A DNA stretch of 64,000 nt, taken from Peribacillus frigoritolerans (GTDB lineage Bacteria; Bacillota; Bacilli; Bacillales; DSM-1321). This document shows, piece by piece, positions 50,622 through 58,478 of this stretch. The notes under the pieces are model-generated. The model did not search any database, had not been told where the DNA came from, and saw only the letters and a program-made list of their open reading frames with translations. The stretch lies in NCBI RefSeq assembly GCF_030676415.1, contig NZ_JAUUTW010000017.1, forward strand, positions 59,776 through 123,775, in the 5' to 3' direction. Positions within the stretch are counted from its first letter, which is position 1. Every line of letters begins with the position of its first letter. A program made the position numbers and the translations under genes.

Positions 50622-50688
50622 TGCTAACGGGTGCGTTAGCTGAAGATCTGAGCTGTCTTTATGGCAGCTCTTTCTTTATGCAACTAAG
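50622..50688 (+). repeat. attC-like cassette site 31, right half deleted
   Basis: Left: TGCTAAC, GGGTGC, GTTAGCT. Hairpin GAGCTGTCTTTATGGCAGCTC. The right half breaks off after AACTAAG; comparison with 60,765-60,800 shows loss of about 20 bases including the GGGGCAG core. Confidence 0.85.
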
Positions 50689-50691
50689 AAG

Positions 50692-50768
50692 AAAAAAATG
50701 ATAAACAGATAAAATGGAATAATATGGAATATTAATGTATAATTGGATTGAAATTAGAAAGGGTGGAA
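50692..50768 (+). promoter_or_regulatory. Promoter-leader shared with the 60795 cassette
   Basis: About 75 bases including a perfect TATAAT at 50738-50743 and AGAAAGGGTGG are almost identical to 60795-60870, although the following genes encode unrelated proteins. The TATAAT is the best -10 candidate; its -35 is weak. Confidence 0.6.
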
Positions 50769-50783
50769 AATAGGGGGTATGAA

Positions 50784-51254
50784 ATGAAAGGCTTTTTTAG
50801 ATTATTTATAGGAATGTTTTTAATTTCTATATTAACAGGATGTATAGGAGAAGATTATGATGTTGGTGTTCCAACTGCTCATTTATATTCAGAAGACCTT
50901 GCTACATCTGTGCAATTAGCAGAAGGAAATGTCAGTTGGAGTTCATCAAGTGGAGATGTAGATCAAAAAATAGATGATATTCAAGAATTCGGATTATCAC
51001 AAGAAAAAATGAAGGTTACTGCTAACGAAAAAATTTCCTTAGATTTTCAAGAGAACGTAAGAAATAGTGGAGATATTTGGACAGACCCAAAAATAACAGT
51101 TGCCCTACTGAAAGACGAACAACGAATTGAACTCGAATTGCATGAAAATAGGGAATTTCAAATCCCCAATAACAAAGGGGGGTACGTTTTAGAAGTTGTA
51201 TTCACAAGTTCAAGAGGTACTGCCCAATATGTAGGGAATATCTTAATTCAGTGA
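50784..51254 (+). CDS. Cassette lipoprotein, unknown function
   Basis: A 156-residue lipoprotein: KGFFRLFIGMFLISILTGCI with lipobox LTGC, followed by a Ser-rich linker and a beta-rich domain (VALLKDEQRIELELHENREF; GGYVLEVVFTSSRGTAQYVG). AGGGGGT precedes ATG 50784. No known family. Single-gene cassette. A hairpin GCTTGAA / TTCAAGC follows at 51294-51315. Confidence 0.75.
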   Translation: MKGFFRLFIGMFLISILTGCIGEDYDVGVPTAHLYSEDLATSVQLAEGNVSWSSSSGDVDQKIDDIQEFGLSQEKMKVTANEKISLDFQENVRNSGDIWTDPKITVALLKDEQRIELELHENREFQIPNNKGGYVLEVVFTSSRGTAQYVGNILIQ

Positions 51255-51399
51255 TACAAAAATACCTTATTTTTGAACGGAAAAATATTAGAAGCTTGAA
51301 GATACATTTTCAAGCTCATTATAAGTGTATATTTGCTTAGTTTTTCACCTTAGAATGCGGTGTTTGATACCATAAACGCTTATGATTTATTCAAAATCA

Positions 51400-51450
51400 A
51401 CCAAGAACTTTAAAATAGCCTTTTCCTTATCTAGAAACGGGGCAGCATTC
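51400..51450 (+). repeat. Decayed cassette site
   Basis: CTTTAAAATAGCCTTTTCCTTAT followed by AAACGGGGCAGCATTCCTGT resembles the end of a hairpin plus a right half. Only the GGGGCAG core is intact. It shows that an older cassette boundary lies between the lipoprotein and site 32. Confidence 0.5.
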
Positions 51451-51495
51451 CTGTATTAACTGAAATACTAAAAAGTTTGTGAAGAAATCTACTTA

Positions 51496-51576
51496 AACTA
51501 ACGGGTGCGTTAGCTGAAGATCGGAGCTGACTTTAAGGTAGCTTTTTCTTTATGCAACAAAAGGGGCAAGTTAGTT
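51496..51576 (+). repeat. attC-like cassette site 32
   Basis: Complete. Leader TTTGTGAAGAAATC...TACTTAA. Left: AACTAAC, GGGTGC, GTTAGCT. Hairpin GGAGCTGACTTTAAGGTAGCTT. Right: AACAAAA, GGGGCAA, GTTAGTT. Confidence 0.9.
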
Positions 51577-51674
51577 CAACAAGCTGATACTCTAATAAGC
51601 CAGTGAAAACAACATTTTCACGTGGTATATAATAAAAATGTAACTATCCGAACCTTTTAAGAGAGGCGAATAAC

Positions 51675-52349
51675 ATGAAGGTAGAAATAAGCTACTTCCC
51701 TCCAGAAGAAATAATAACTGAGCCTGGCCTAGAAGCCACTTATCCTTTTGAGATAACCGGTGAGTTCAAATATATCGTAGAGTTTTCTTGTTATATTGAT
51801 GGGGATTTTACAGATGCCCATGAAGAATTCTTTTGCAATTGGCTGGAGAGCCCAAATTATTACCCTATTTATTCACTTGCGGAAATCTATGATTTTCAAC
51901 TAGAAGAGTATGAAGAGCTGTTTAAGAAGCAAAATATAGAGTTCAATTATATGAAGGGGAGTAGCAAAGACTCGTTCTTTGTAAAGGCAATTATCCGCAG
52001 CCCACAGCAATTTAAACAATATTATCCTTATTTACACGGGAATGGGAGCATGTTGAACTTATCATTATGGTCCTTAAAACAGGATGTCTTCAGACTAGAG
52101 GAAAGGGAACATGAGTCACCTTATCCCGTAAAAAGGACTAAAAATAACCGAACAAGACTTATTAAACTAAAATGGATAGCCAATACCCTGATAGCAATTT
52201 TAAATGAGAGTTCCACTATGTTTTGGGTAGGGCATGATGGCGATTATATATCCGCATTCTCAAATGATGAAAACTTTTCAACAATAGACTCTCTTCAAAA
52301 AATAATGCCAGAAAAGGTTGAGCTGGTGACTGATTATGAATGGGAATAG
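51675..52349 (+). CDS. Hypothetical soluble protein, 224 residues
   Basis: A larger cassette protein without signal or membrane segment. It is acidic and rich in aromatic residues (FTDAHEEFFCNWLESPNYYP; LHGNGSMLNLSLWSLKQDVF; FWVGHDGDYISAFSNDENFS). The C-terminal part with a His-Asp-Gly core resembles immunity-type or SMI1-like domains in feel only; no family assigned. AGAGAGGCG upstream of the ATG. Confidence 0.75.
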   Translation: MKVEISYFPPEEIITEPGLEATYPFEITGEFKYIVEFSCYIDGDFTDAHEEFFCNWLESPNYYPIYSLAEIYDFQLEEYEELFKKQNIEFNYMKGSSKDSFFVKAIIRSPQQFKQYYPYLHGNGSMLNLSLWSLKQDVFRLEEREHESPYPVKRTKNNRTRLIKLKWIANTLIAILNESSTMFWVGHDGDYISAFSNDENFSTIDSLQKIMPEKVELVTDYEWE

Positions 52350-52374
52350 TGTTTTCCCTTTCCAACCCTTGTTG

Positions 52375-52453
52375 AACCAACGGGTGCTTTATTTCATTAT
52401 CAAGAGCTGATCAGCAGCTCTTTTTCTTATGGAACTAAAGGGGCAGGTTAGTT
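52375..52453 (+). repeat. attC-like cassette site 33
   Basis: Complete. Left: AACCAAC, GGGTGC, TTTATTT. Hairpin AGAGCTGATCAGCAGCTCT, 8-bp stem, then T5. Right: AACTAAA, GGGGCAG, GTTAGTT. Confidence 0.9.
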
Positions 52454-52555
52454 TAAGTGAAGTAATTTATAGTTTGGTTTTATTATTTGTATAATCTAAG
52501 GCTAAAGACCGATATTAATTTAGACTGTAGAGGTATAGTAATAATAATCAATAAA

Positions 52556-52564
52556 TGTTAAAAT
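52556..52564 (+). promoter_or_regulatory. Extended -10 promoter of cassette gene 52619
   Basis: TGTTAAAAT, 40 bases before the ribosome site. Confidence 0.45.
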
Positions 52565-52618
52565 TTTCTTGGTTTAGTAAATGAGTGTATGGTTCTGATT
52601 CTTGGAGGGAGGACAACA

Positions 52619-53071
52619 ATTATTAAAAAAGTTTGTATGAAATTTATATTTGCTTTTAGCGTATCTATATTTTTATTCGGATGTAGTATAGAAAAAGAAG
52701 ACTTGAAAGAAGACCCTGGGCTTGATAAATCCCAAAAGATAGAAGTATCGTCAGAAAAAAATCCAGAATTGGTTTTAAAGGTTATAGACAATCAAGAAGA
52801 TGTAAGTGAATTTATTAATACACTTGAAGTTGATAGATGGAGTATTGCAGATATTCCTTCAAATTCGACAAAAGGGTATATTTATAAGATGTACCAAGAG
52901 GGTACAGTCAAACTTGGAGAGCCTATTACAGTTAAAAAGGAACTTAAACAAATCGCTACAATTATTACATATAAAGATAGTCCTTATATCGAACTTAAAA
53001 CCAAGAAACTAAATTTGAATTTTAAAGTTCCAAAAGATGTAGCAGAATACCTATCTAATAACGATAATTAA
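52619..53071 (+). CDS. Cassette lipoprotein, apparent ATT start
   Basis: About 150 residues: IKKVCMKFIFAFSVSIFLFGCS gives a basic region, hydrophobic core and lipobox LFGC; the mature part has acidic, beta-rich sequence (LVLKVIDNQEDVSEFINTLE; SPYIELKTKKLNLNFKV). GGAGGGAGG lies 6 bases before the ATT at 52619. The ATG at 52637 is 24 bases from that site, too far for normal initiation. The VIDNQEDVSEFINTL segment resembles the DINEIHAFIDKVNK of the lipoprotein at 17239, so the two may be distant relatives. Confidence 0.65.
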   Translation: MIKKVCMKFIFAFSVSIFLFGCSIEKEDLKEDPGLDKSQKIEVSSEKNPELVLKVIDNQEDVSEFINTLEVDRWSIADIPSNSTKGYIYKMYQEGTVKLGEPITVKKELKQIATIITYKDSPYIELKTKKLNLNFKVPKDVAEYLSNNDN

Positions 53072-53097
53072 AAACATAACCATACATCAATTTCGTC

Positions 53098-53143
53098 AAC
53101 AGTACGTTATATCTTTCTTATTGAATTAAACTAGCTGGTAGTT
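53098..53143 (+). repeat. Decayed cassette site 34
   Basis: AACAGTACGTTATAT and, further on, AAACTAGCTGGTAGTTT, the latter like the right half of site 20. No hairpin left. Confidence 0.45.
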
Positions 53144-53161
53144 TGTGAAGAATAGTACTTA

Positions 53162-53181
53162 AACTAACGGGTGCGTTAGTT
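53162..53181 (+). repeat. Isolated left half-site before the sigma factor module
   Basis: Perfect consensus AACTAACGGGTGCGTTAGTT with the leader TTTGTGAAGAATAG...TACTTAA. No hairpin or right half follows. Confidence 0.8.
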
Positions 53182-53246
53182 CATTAAGAATCACTAAAAA
53201 TAATCAAACTATTTTTAAAAAATTGTAAACTTAATTACTAGAAAAG

Positions 53247-53289
53247 AATCCATTTTGATCAATCTTTTTTCAAAATGGATTTTTTTTAT
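53247..53289 (+). terminator. Strong terminator before the sigma factor module
   Basis: AATCCATTTTGA / TCAAAATGGATT stem followed by seven T residues. The 53182-53483 interval contains nothing else recognisable. Confidence 0.88.
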
Positions 53290-53483
53290 TTACACTAATA
53301 TGGGAGTTCAAGAGGAACGTATGATCAATCTTAATTTCAAAGCTACAACTATTCATTCATTTGAAAAGTGGAATATGGCTTAGTAAGCATTTTCTATAAA
53401 AAAAAATAGGATGAAATTTTAAAAAGTTGAATCGTTTTGAGCTATTCATTTATCTAATAAATGGGAAAGGAGGCATAAGTCCT

Positions 53484-54014
53484 TTGACAGAAAAAGAAGA
53501 ACTAGTAATCAAAGCTAGAAATGGTGATAACTTAGCATTTCAGATATTAATAGAAGATGAACAAGATGCTTTATATAGATTTGCTTTTATTTATGTGCGT
53601 AATGAAACAGATGCAATCGACATATACCAACAAACAGTTTGCAAAGCGCTTACCTCCATACATACATTAAAAGAGCCAGCGTATTTTTCGAGCTGGCTTA
53701 CACGGATATTAATCAACGTGGCAATTGCTTTCTTAAATAAACGTAATAAAACCGTTCTTATTGAACAGACCGATCTTGAAAAAATAGAAGACCCAAATCA
53801 ACCAAAAGTAGAAGAACAAATGGATTTATTACAAGTATTAGGGGAGTTAGATGATAAGTATAAAACAGTGTTATTACTCCGTTACTATCAAGATTACCAA
53901 GTAAAACAGATTGCCGAAATGCTAAATTGTCCAGAAGGAACAGTAAAAACAAACATTAGGAGAGGTTTAAAAGTATTAAAAAATGCACTGAAGGGGGCAT
54001 ATGTTTATGATTAA
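53484..54014 (+). CDS. ECF RNA polymerase sigma factor
   Basis: A 176-residue Sig70-family factor. Region 2 covers AFQILIEDEQDALYRFAFIY to IDIYQQTVCKAL, region 4 covers ELDDKYKTVLLLRYYQDY and QIAEMLNCPEGTVKTNIRRG. TTG 53484 follows AAAGGAGG; the frame is open further up to 53427. It overlaps the ABC ATPase gene by 14 bases. A separate anti-sigma gene, usual in such loci, is missing; part of one seems fused to the next protein. Confidence 0.9.
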   Translation: MTEKEELVIKARNGDNLAFQILIEDEQDALYRFAFIYVRNETDAIDIYQQTVCKALTSIHTLKEPAYFSSWLTRILINVAIAFLNKRNKTVLIEQTDLEKIEDPNQPKVEEQMDLLQVLGELDDKYKTVLLLRYYQDYQVKQIAEMLNCPEGTVKTNIRRGLKVLKNALKGAYVYD

Positions 54015-54822
54015 GAACAATTCATTTAAAGAAAAAATCAATGAAATACCAGTCCCGCGCGAAAAACTAAAAGAAGTACTACGAATCGAAGCATTGTCGA
54101 AGGTGTATCATCAAAAGACACATGATGTAACAGCTCTAAAAAATATAAATTGTACGATACATAAGGGTGAAATGGTAGCGATTATGGGGACAAGTGGCTC
54201 TGGAAAAAGTACGTTATTGAATATGATTAGTGCCATTGATGAGCCAACAAATGGGCAACTATATCTATCAGGGAAACGTGCAAAAGATATTTACAAAGAG
54301 CCATATGCATCAACATATCGAAAAGAAAATATAGGCTTCATTTTTCAGTCCTTTCAGTTGTTGAAAGATTTAAGTGTAGAAGATAATATTGCTCTTCCCC
54401 TTATATTAAACGATGTACCACAAGCAGAAATAGCAAAAAAGGTGAAATGGATGATGGAGAAGTTAGGAATTTCCGATTGGCGAGAACATAGACCAATAGA
54501 GCTATCTGGTGGTCAGCAGCAGCGTGTAGCCATCGCACGTGCGATTATCACCAATCCCCCTATTTTACTTGCTGATGAGCCTACAGGAGCTTTAGATTTT
54601 AATACAACGAAAGAGATTATGCAGTTACTCGTACGATTGAAGGAAGAAAAAGATCAAAGTATTCTACTGGTAACACATGATCCATATGTCGCGACGTATG
54701 CTAATCGCATCCTCTTTTTCCACGATGGGGAAATAGTTGATGAATATATAATGACACAAACAGATTCGGATTTAGATCAGATTTTAGCGAAGTTTAAGTT
54801 GATTACTCGAGGTGAGGCGTAG
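54001..54822 (+). CDS. MacB-type ABC ATPase with an anti-sigma-like N-terminus
   Basis: A 273-residue ATPase: Walker A GTSGSGKST near residue 60, Q-loop FIFQSFQLLKD, signature LSGGQQQRV, Walker B LLADEPTGALD, His switch VTHDP. The first 30 residues (IKNNSFKEKINEIPVPREKL, then KEVL) precede the normal start of such ATPases and resemble the N-terminal sigma-binding segment of Bacillus ECF anti-sigma factors (NEIPVPREKL pattern). Overlaps the sigma gene and abuts the permease gene, so all three are one operon. It powers the FtsX-type permease, probably for peptide sensing or export. Confidence 0.9.
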   Translation: MFMIKNNSFKEKINEIPVPREKLKEVLRIEALSKVYHQKTHDVTALKNINCTIHKGEMVAIMGTSGSGKSTLLNMISAIDEPTNGQLYLSGKRAKDIYKEPYASTYRKENIGFIFQSFQLLKDLSVEDNIALPLILNDVPQAEIAKKVKWMMEKLGISDWREHRPIELSGGQQQRVAIARAIITNPPILLADEPTGALDFNTTKEIMQLLVRLKEEKDQSILLVTHDPYVATYANRILFFHDGEIVDEYIMTQTDSDLDQILAKFKLITRGEA

Positions 54823-57294
54823 ATGTTTAATTTACGTGGAATTTCCATGAAGTTATTTCGTGCGGGATGGCCGAATGTTGTAGCTACAATCTGTACTATC
54901 GCCATTTCGACGTGCTTAATCATGACCATGATGTTGTACTCTTTTAATGCAAAACAACATATGGCAGATGAATTATATAAACTATTTGGAAACGTGGATT
55001 TGATGGTTGGCTATAATCCTGAACAGCAACAATATGTGACAACGGAACAATATGTAGCAATCAATGACACTGAGGGTGTAGAAAGTACCTCTAAAGCATC
55101 TCTAGTTTTTACAGATGTGGATGATCGTCTTCATAGTGTGTACACACTTGGTGTAGAAAATGATAAATTGGTGAAAAGCCGTTATCATTTTACTGCAAAC
55201 TTAACGGAACATGATGTTATCGTGTCACATACATTAGCTGATACATTAAAGGTTCATGTAGGGGAAGCTATTCAAATTAATGGCTCACCCTTTACTATAC
55301 GTGAAATCTTATCGAATAAAGGGGTACAAGCAGATGCACCGCAAATGCTACTAGTATCCAATAACGTTGCAAAGCAGTGGATGAGTGCAAAGAGTAACAC
55401 AGAGGCAATGTTTGTAATGATAAAAACGGAAGATGCGGCGAATGTAACAGAAACATCTGTAACGTTAAAGGCCCTTGACGAGGCCTTACGAGTGGATGTG
55501 ACTGCTGAAGACCCTTTTATTCAGATGAATGTCCGGACGTTATCCATTTTCATAATTGTGCTTTCTGTATTTATATTAGCGATTACAGGTGTACTTCTTC
55601 TGTCAAATTTTCAATTGCTTTTTTATAAAATGAAACAGCAATTCATTATAATGCGTTCACTAGGTGCGACAAGTCAGCAAGTCGGAAAAATTGTCTCTGG
55701 ACAACTGACAACGATAAATGTGGTTGGTGTCACATTTGGAACCGTTATTACATTTTTTACAGTACGTTTTGGTTTACAATATTTTGTATCTTATTTAGGG
55801 CTGCCAGAGAGTAACAATTTATTTTTAGTTGTGCCTGCTTTCATAACAGCTGGGATTTGTTTTGTTGTGCTTCAATTATTTGTATGGATTCAGGTACAAC
55901 AAAGCTTACGGATTTTGCCGATGCAATTAATGACAAATAATGAACGAATCGATGTAGCATTTTCAAAGAAAAAAGGAGTAGCAATTACACTACTTACGAT
56001 AGTTTCTTTACTGCTGATGTTCATGAGCCAATTAAATCAAGATGGAAGAGGAGCCTTATTGTTACTCATTGGGGCACTTCTATTCTGTTTGACACTTATT
56101 CTCATTTTCCCACTGTTATTGAGTAATGGTTTAAAAGCTATTATGAAACCGGCCCATCGTTTATTTGGAAAAGAGGTAGCATTAGCCATTAAAAACATGA
56201 TGCCTCAAGTAAAAAGTAATACATCTGTTGTGCTAAGTATCATTTTTTTAATGGTCATTTTAATTTTCGGTAGTTCTATCATGAAAACCTTACAGCAAAA
56301 CGAAGAAGCCTATTTAACTGAACAATATGAAACACCGATTATAGTAAAAAACACCTTAGGATATGATGCCTCAACGGATCTGGATATTCAGCAACTATTA
56401 CGCGATGTTAAGGCAATTTCGACTGTGCAAGATGTATATGCGAAAGGGATAAATGATGCACTCGACATGAAAACGGCTGAAGGATGGAAACCATTCAATT
56501 TTAGTGCTATTAACATGGCTAAAATGGTCGAACTCGGAAAAATTGATCATTTTGAAGGAGAGTATGAAGAAGGGATTGTCATTTCAAAACAATTTGCGAA
56601 AGATCATGATTTATCCCTCGGTGACAAGGTAGAAATTGGCCAGTTTAAAGATACCCTTCAAGATGTTGCACCACTTGGATATTTAACAGTTGCGGCTATT
56701 ACGAGGGAGCCTTTAGAGATGGCAGATTTGTATGTAGACTGGTCCGTTCATCTGCCTTTTGAGAGGAGTTTAGTATTAGATGAGCTATTTGTTCAGACTA
56801 GTGACGAAGAGAAAACGATGCTCGCTTTGGAGGAATTAAAAAAGAAGTATCCCGAGCTTACCATAAGTAGTTTTAAAACAAGTATAGAAGAGGCCGATAG
56901 GATGTTTCATCAGCGTTGGGGACTGTTTACTGGGGTGCTTCTCATTTTAATAGCTGCAACTTGTCTTGGGGTATTTCAATCATTAATGCATTACATTTAT
57001 TCAAAAAGACAAGACTACGCAATTCAACGCCTAATTGGGTTGACACCGAATCAGTTAGCCAAGCTTATCGTTGCACAAATTCTTCTCTTTATAACATATA
57101 GCATCGTAGCAGGTAGTATTGTTGGTTGCACATTAACGTATGCCTTAGCAATGATTGATTCTACGGGAACATTATATTTTGACGTGCAAACCATTACAAT
57201 GGTAAGTGTTGGCTTCATTGTTCTTTCAGTCCTCCTATTTGCTAGACAAGGCTGGCTGCTAACTCGTCAAAAACTAATTGATGAAATTCATTAA
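54823..57294 (+). CDS. FtsX/MacB-type ABC permease
   Basis: An 823-residue membrane protein with an N-terminal helix, a large extracellular domain, a first FtsX block near 240-370 (three helices), a further pair of helices near 395-440, a second extracellular part and a C-terminal FtsX block near 695-815. It starts directly after the ATPase stop. This is the usual partner of MacB-type ATPases; in Firmicutes such systems detect or remove antimicrobial peptides. The stop TAA overlaps the drifted left half of site 35. Confidence 0.9.
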   Translation: MFNLRGISMKLFRAGWPNVVATICTIAISTCLIMTMMLYSFNAKQHMADELYKLFGNVDLMVGYNPEQQQYVTTEQYVAINDTEGVESTSKASLVFTDVDDRLHSVYTLGVENDKLVKSRYHFTANLTEHDVIVSHTLADTLKVHVGEAIQINGSPFTIREILSNKGVQADAPQMLLVSNNVAKQWMSAKSNTEAMFVMIKTEDAANVTETSVTLKALDEALRVDVTAEDPFIQMNVRTLSIFIIVLSVFILAITGVLLLSNFQLLFYKMKQQFIIMRSLGATSQQVGKIVSGQLTTINVVGVTFGTVITFFTVRFGLQYFVSYLGLPESNNLFLVVPAFITAGICFVVLQLFVWIQVQQSLRILPMQLMTNNERIDVAFSKKKGVAITLLTIVSLLLMFMSQLNQDGRGALLLLIGALLFCLTLILIFPLLLSNGLKAIMKPAHRLFGKEVALAIKNMMPQVKSNTSVVLSIIFLMVILIFGSSIMKTLQQNEEAYLTEQYETPIIVKNTLGYDASTDLDIQQLLRDVKAISTVQDVYAKGINDALDMKTAEGWKPFNFSAINMAKMVELGKIDHFEGEYEEGIVISKQFAKDHDLSLGDKVEIGQFKDTLQDVAPLGYLTVAAITREPLEMADLYVDWSVHLPFERSLVLDELFVQTSDEEKTMLALEELKKKYPELTISSFKTSIEEADRMFHQRWGLFTGVLLILIAATCLGVFQSLMHYIYSKRQDYAIQRLIGLTPNQLAKLIVAQILLFITYSIVAGSIVGCTLTYALAMIDSTGTLYFDVQTITMVSVGFIVLSVLLFARQGWLLTRQKLIDEIH

Positions 57295-57372
57295 ATATCG
57301 CTTGTGTTTACTTCATAAAAAGGGTTGCTTCGGCAGCTCTTTTTCTTATGGAGCTTACGGGGCAGGATAGTT
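57294..57372 (+). repeat. attC-like cassette site 35
   Basis: Left half drifted (ATATCGCTTGTGTTTACTT). Hairpin GGGTTGCTTCGGCAGCTC then T5. Right: AGCTTAC, GGGGCAG, GATAGTT. It closes the ECF-ABC module and opens the duplicated peptide cassette. Confidence 0.8.
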
Positions 57373-57394
57373 GCATAAAGACATTGGATTTTTA

Positions 57395-57403
57395 TGGTAA
57401 AAT
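57395..57403 (+). promoter_or_regulatory. Extended -10 promoter, duplicated cassette copy 2
   Basis: TGGTAAAAT, identical in sequence and context to 19364-19372. Confidence 0.5.
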
Positions 57404-57422
57404 AAATCGAGGAGATGGTTAT

Positions 57423-57518
57423 TTGAGTACATAAAAAAGAGGTTCGAAAAATAGACAGGCTATTATTTGGGCTATAATCACTATTGTTTTATTTGTAATT
57501 TGGCTTTTAACAAAATAA
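57423..57518 (+). pseudogene. 31-residue membrane peptide, copy 2, stop at codon 4
   Basis: Same cassette as 19392-19487. Two base changes turn TTG AGT ATA GAA into TTG AGT ACA TAA, so translation would end after three residues; the remaining 28 codons are otherwise kept, with one Ala to Val change (GCA to GTA). Ribosome site GAGGAGATGG is intact. Confidence 0.75.
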
Positions 57519-57527
57519 TTTTTATTC

Positions 57528-57606
57528 AACTAAAGGTGTGTTAGCTGAAGATCAGAGCTGTCTTTAAGGCAGTTTTTTCTTTATGGAACTAAGGGTCAGG
57601 TTAGAT
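57528..57606 (+). repeat. attC-like cassette site 36
   Basis: Complete. Left: AACTAAA, GGTGT, GTTAGCT. Hairpin AGAGCTGTCTTTAAGGCAGTT then T5. Right: AACTAA, GGGTCAG, GTTAGAT. Left half and hairpin match site 5, the right half does not. Confidence 0.85.
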
Positions 57607-57686
57607 AAGTTGTAATTATATACCACATCAACTATGGCAACACTTAGCAAAAGAAAGTTCGATGATTTACAAAGTAGGTGATACAT

Positions 57687-58028
57687 ATGAAAGTATGAAA
57701 AAAAATAATTGAATTCCTCAACAGAATAAAAGACATAGATATATGGGGAGACAGGAACGAAGGTTTATCCGATGATGAAAGGGAACGTATAGACAGAATT
57801 CCAACTCAAAATCCGTATGGAATTGTAGGGTTGATTATTGGTGGATTTGCGTTCTTATTTCCCCAATACGGCATTTCTATTATTACTCTTATCTTTTGCG
57901 TAGTAACCTTTTTTACTTTTGATAAGGAAAAAGAAGATAATCCTTGGACGTTTTACATAGGTATAATACTTTCTTTGCTGGGATTATATATGTTCATTGC
58001 AGGTGAAGCTCATAATTTAATAATCTAA
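57687..58028 (+). pseudogene. Membrane protein gene with TGA at codon 4
   Basis: The frame ATG AAA GTA TGA, then 110 open codons: KKIIEFLNRIKDIDIWGDRN, a charged stretch (GLSDDERERIDRIPTQNPYG) and two membrane segments (IVGLIIGGFAFLFPQYGISI; FYIGIILSLLGLYMFIAGEA). GTAGGTG precedes the ATG. A single change from TGG would make the whole frame readable, so this looks like a fresh nonsense mutation. Unrecognised family. Confidence 0.6.
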
Positions 58029-58190
58029 ACTGTTTCCACAAGTAATTCTTGAACGACGTAAAGCTATTAAAAGCTAATACTTTTGAAGTTTTCACAAGCT
58101 ATTTCTATAGCAGATGCTGATGTTTATTATAAGAACCTTTTTCTTTAAAACTAATATATTTTTCTGTGTGAGTGACTAATACCTTTATGC

Positions 58191-58211
58191 AACTATCGGG
58201 GCAGGAGAGTT
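58191..58211 (+). repeat. attC-like right half-site 37
   Basis: AACTATC, GGGGCAG, GAGAGTT after CCTTTATGC. Its downstream 45 bases match those after the right half at 61895. Confidence 0.75.
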
Positions 58212-58478
58212 CAAGAGTGCATATGGAGTTGTTCAACAATTGGGCCATATTCTTGAATAAGAGAAGGAATTATTAGTAAGTAAAACCGATCTATAAGTTA
58301 TTCAATTAACGGGGAGTTTAGTAAAGAAGCTAGTTAATGAGAAGAGACTTTAATGGATATTAATCCAAAAATTGGTTATTCTAACAGCAGATCTGTTATC
58401 AAACAGAGGAAATATAAATCCGGTGATTGTCTGAAAAATATGGTTTACAAAAAAACAGAAAAGGAAGGTTGATTCTAC
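58212..58478 (+). other. Leader of the nitroreductase cassette, no gene
   Basis: The first part (GGAGTTGTTCAACAATTGGG) matches the leader at 61,927. At 58303-58321 lies ATTAACGGGGAGTTTAGT, a further degenerate right half, so two old boundaries are stacked here. No open frame with a ribosome site is visible. Confidence 0.5.
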
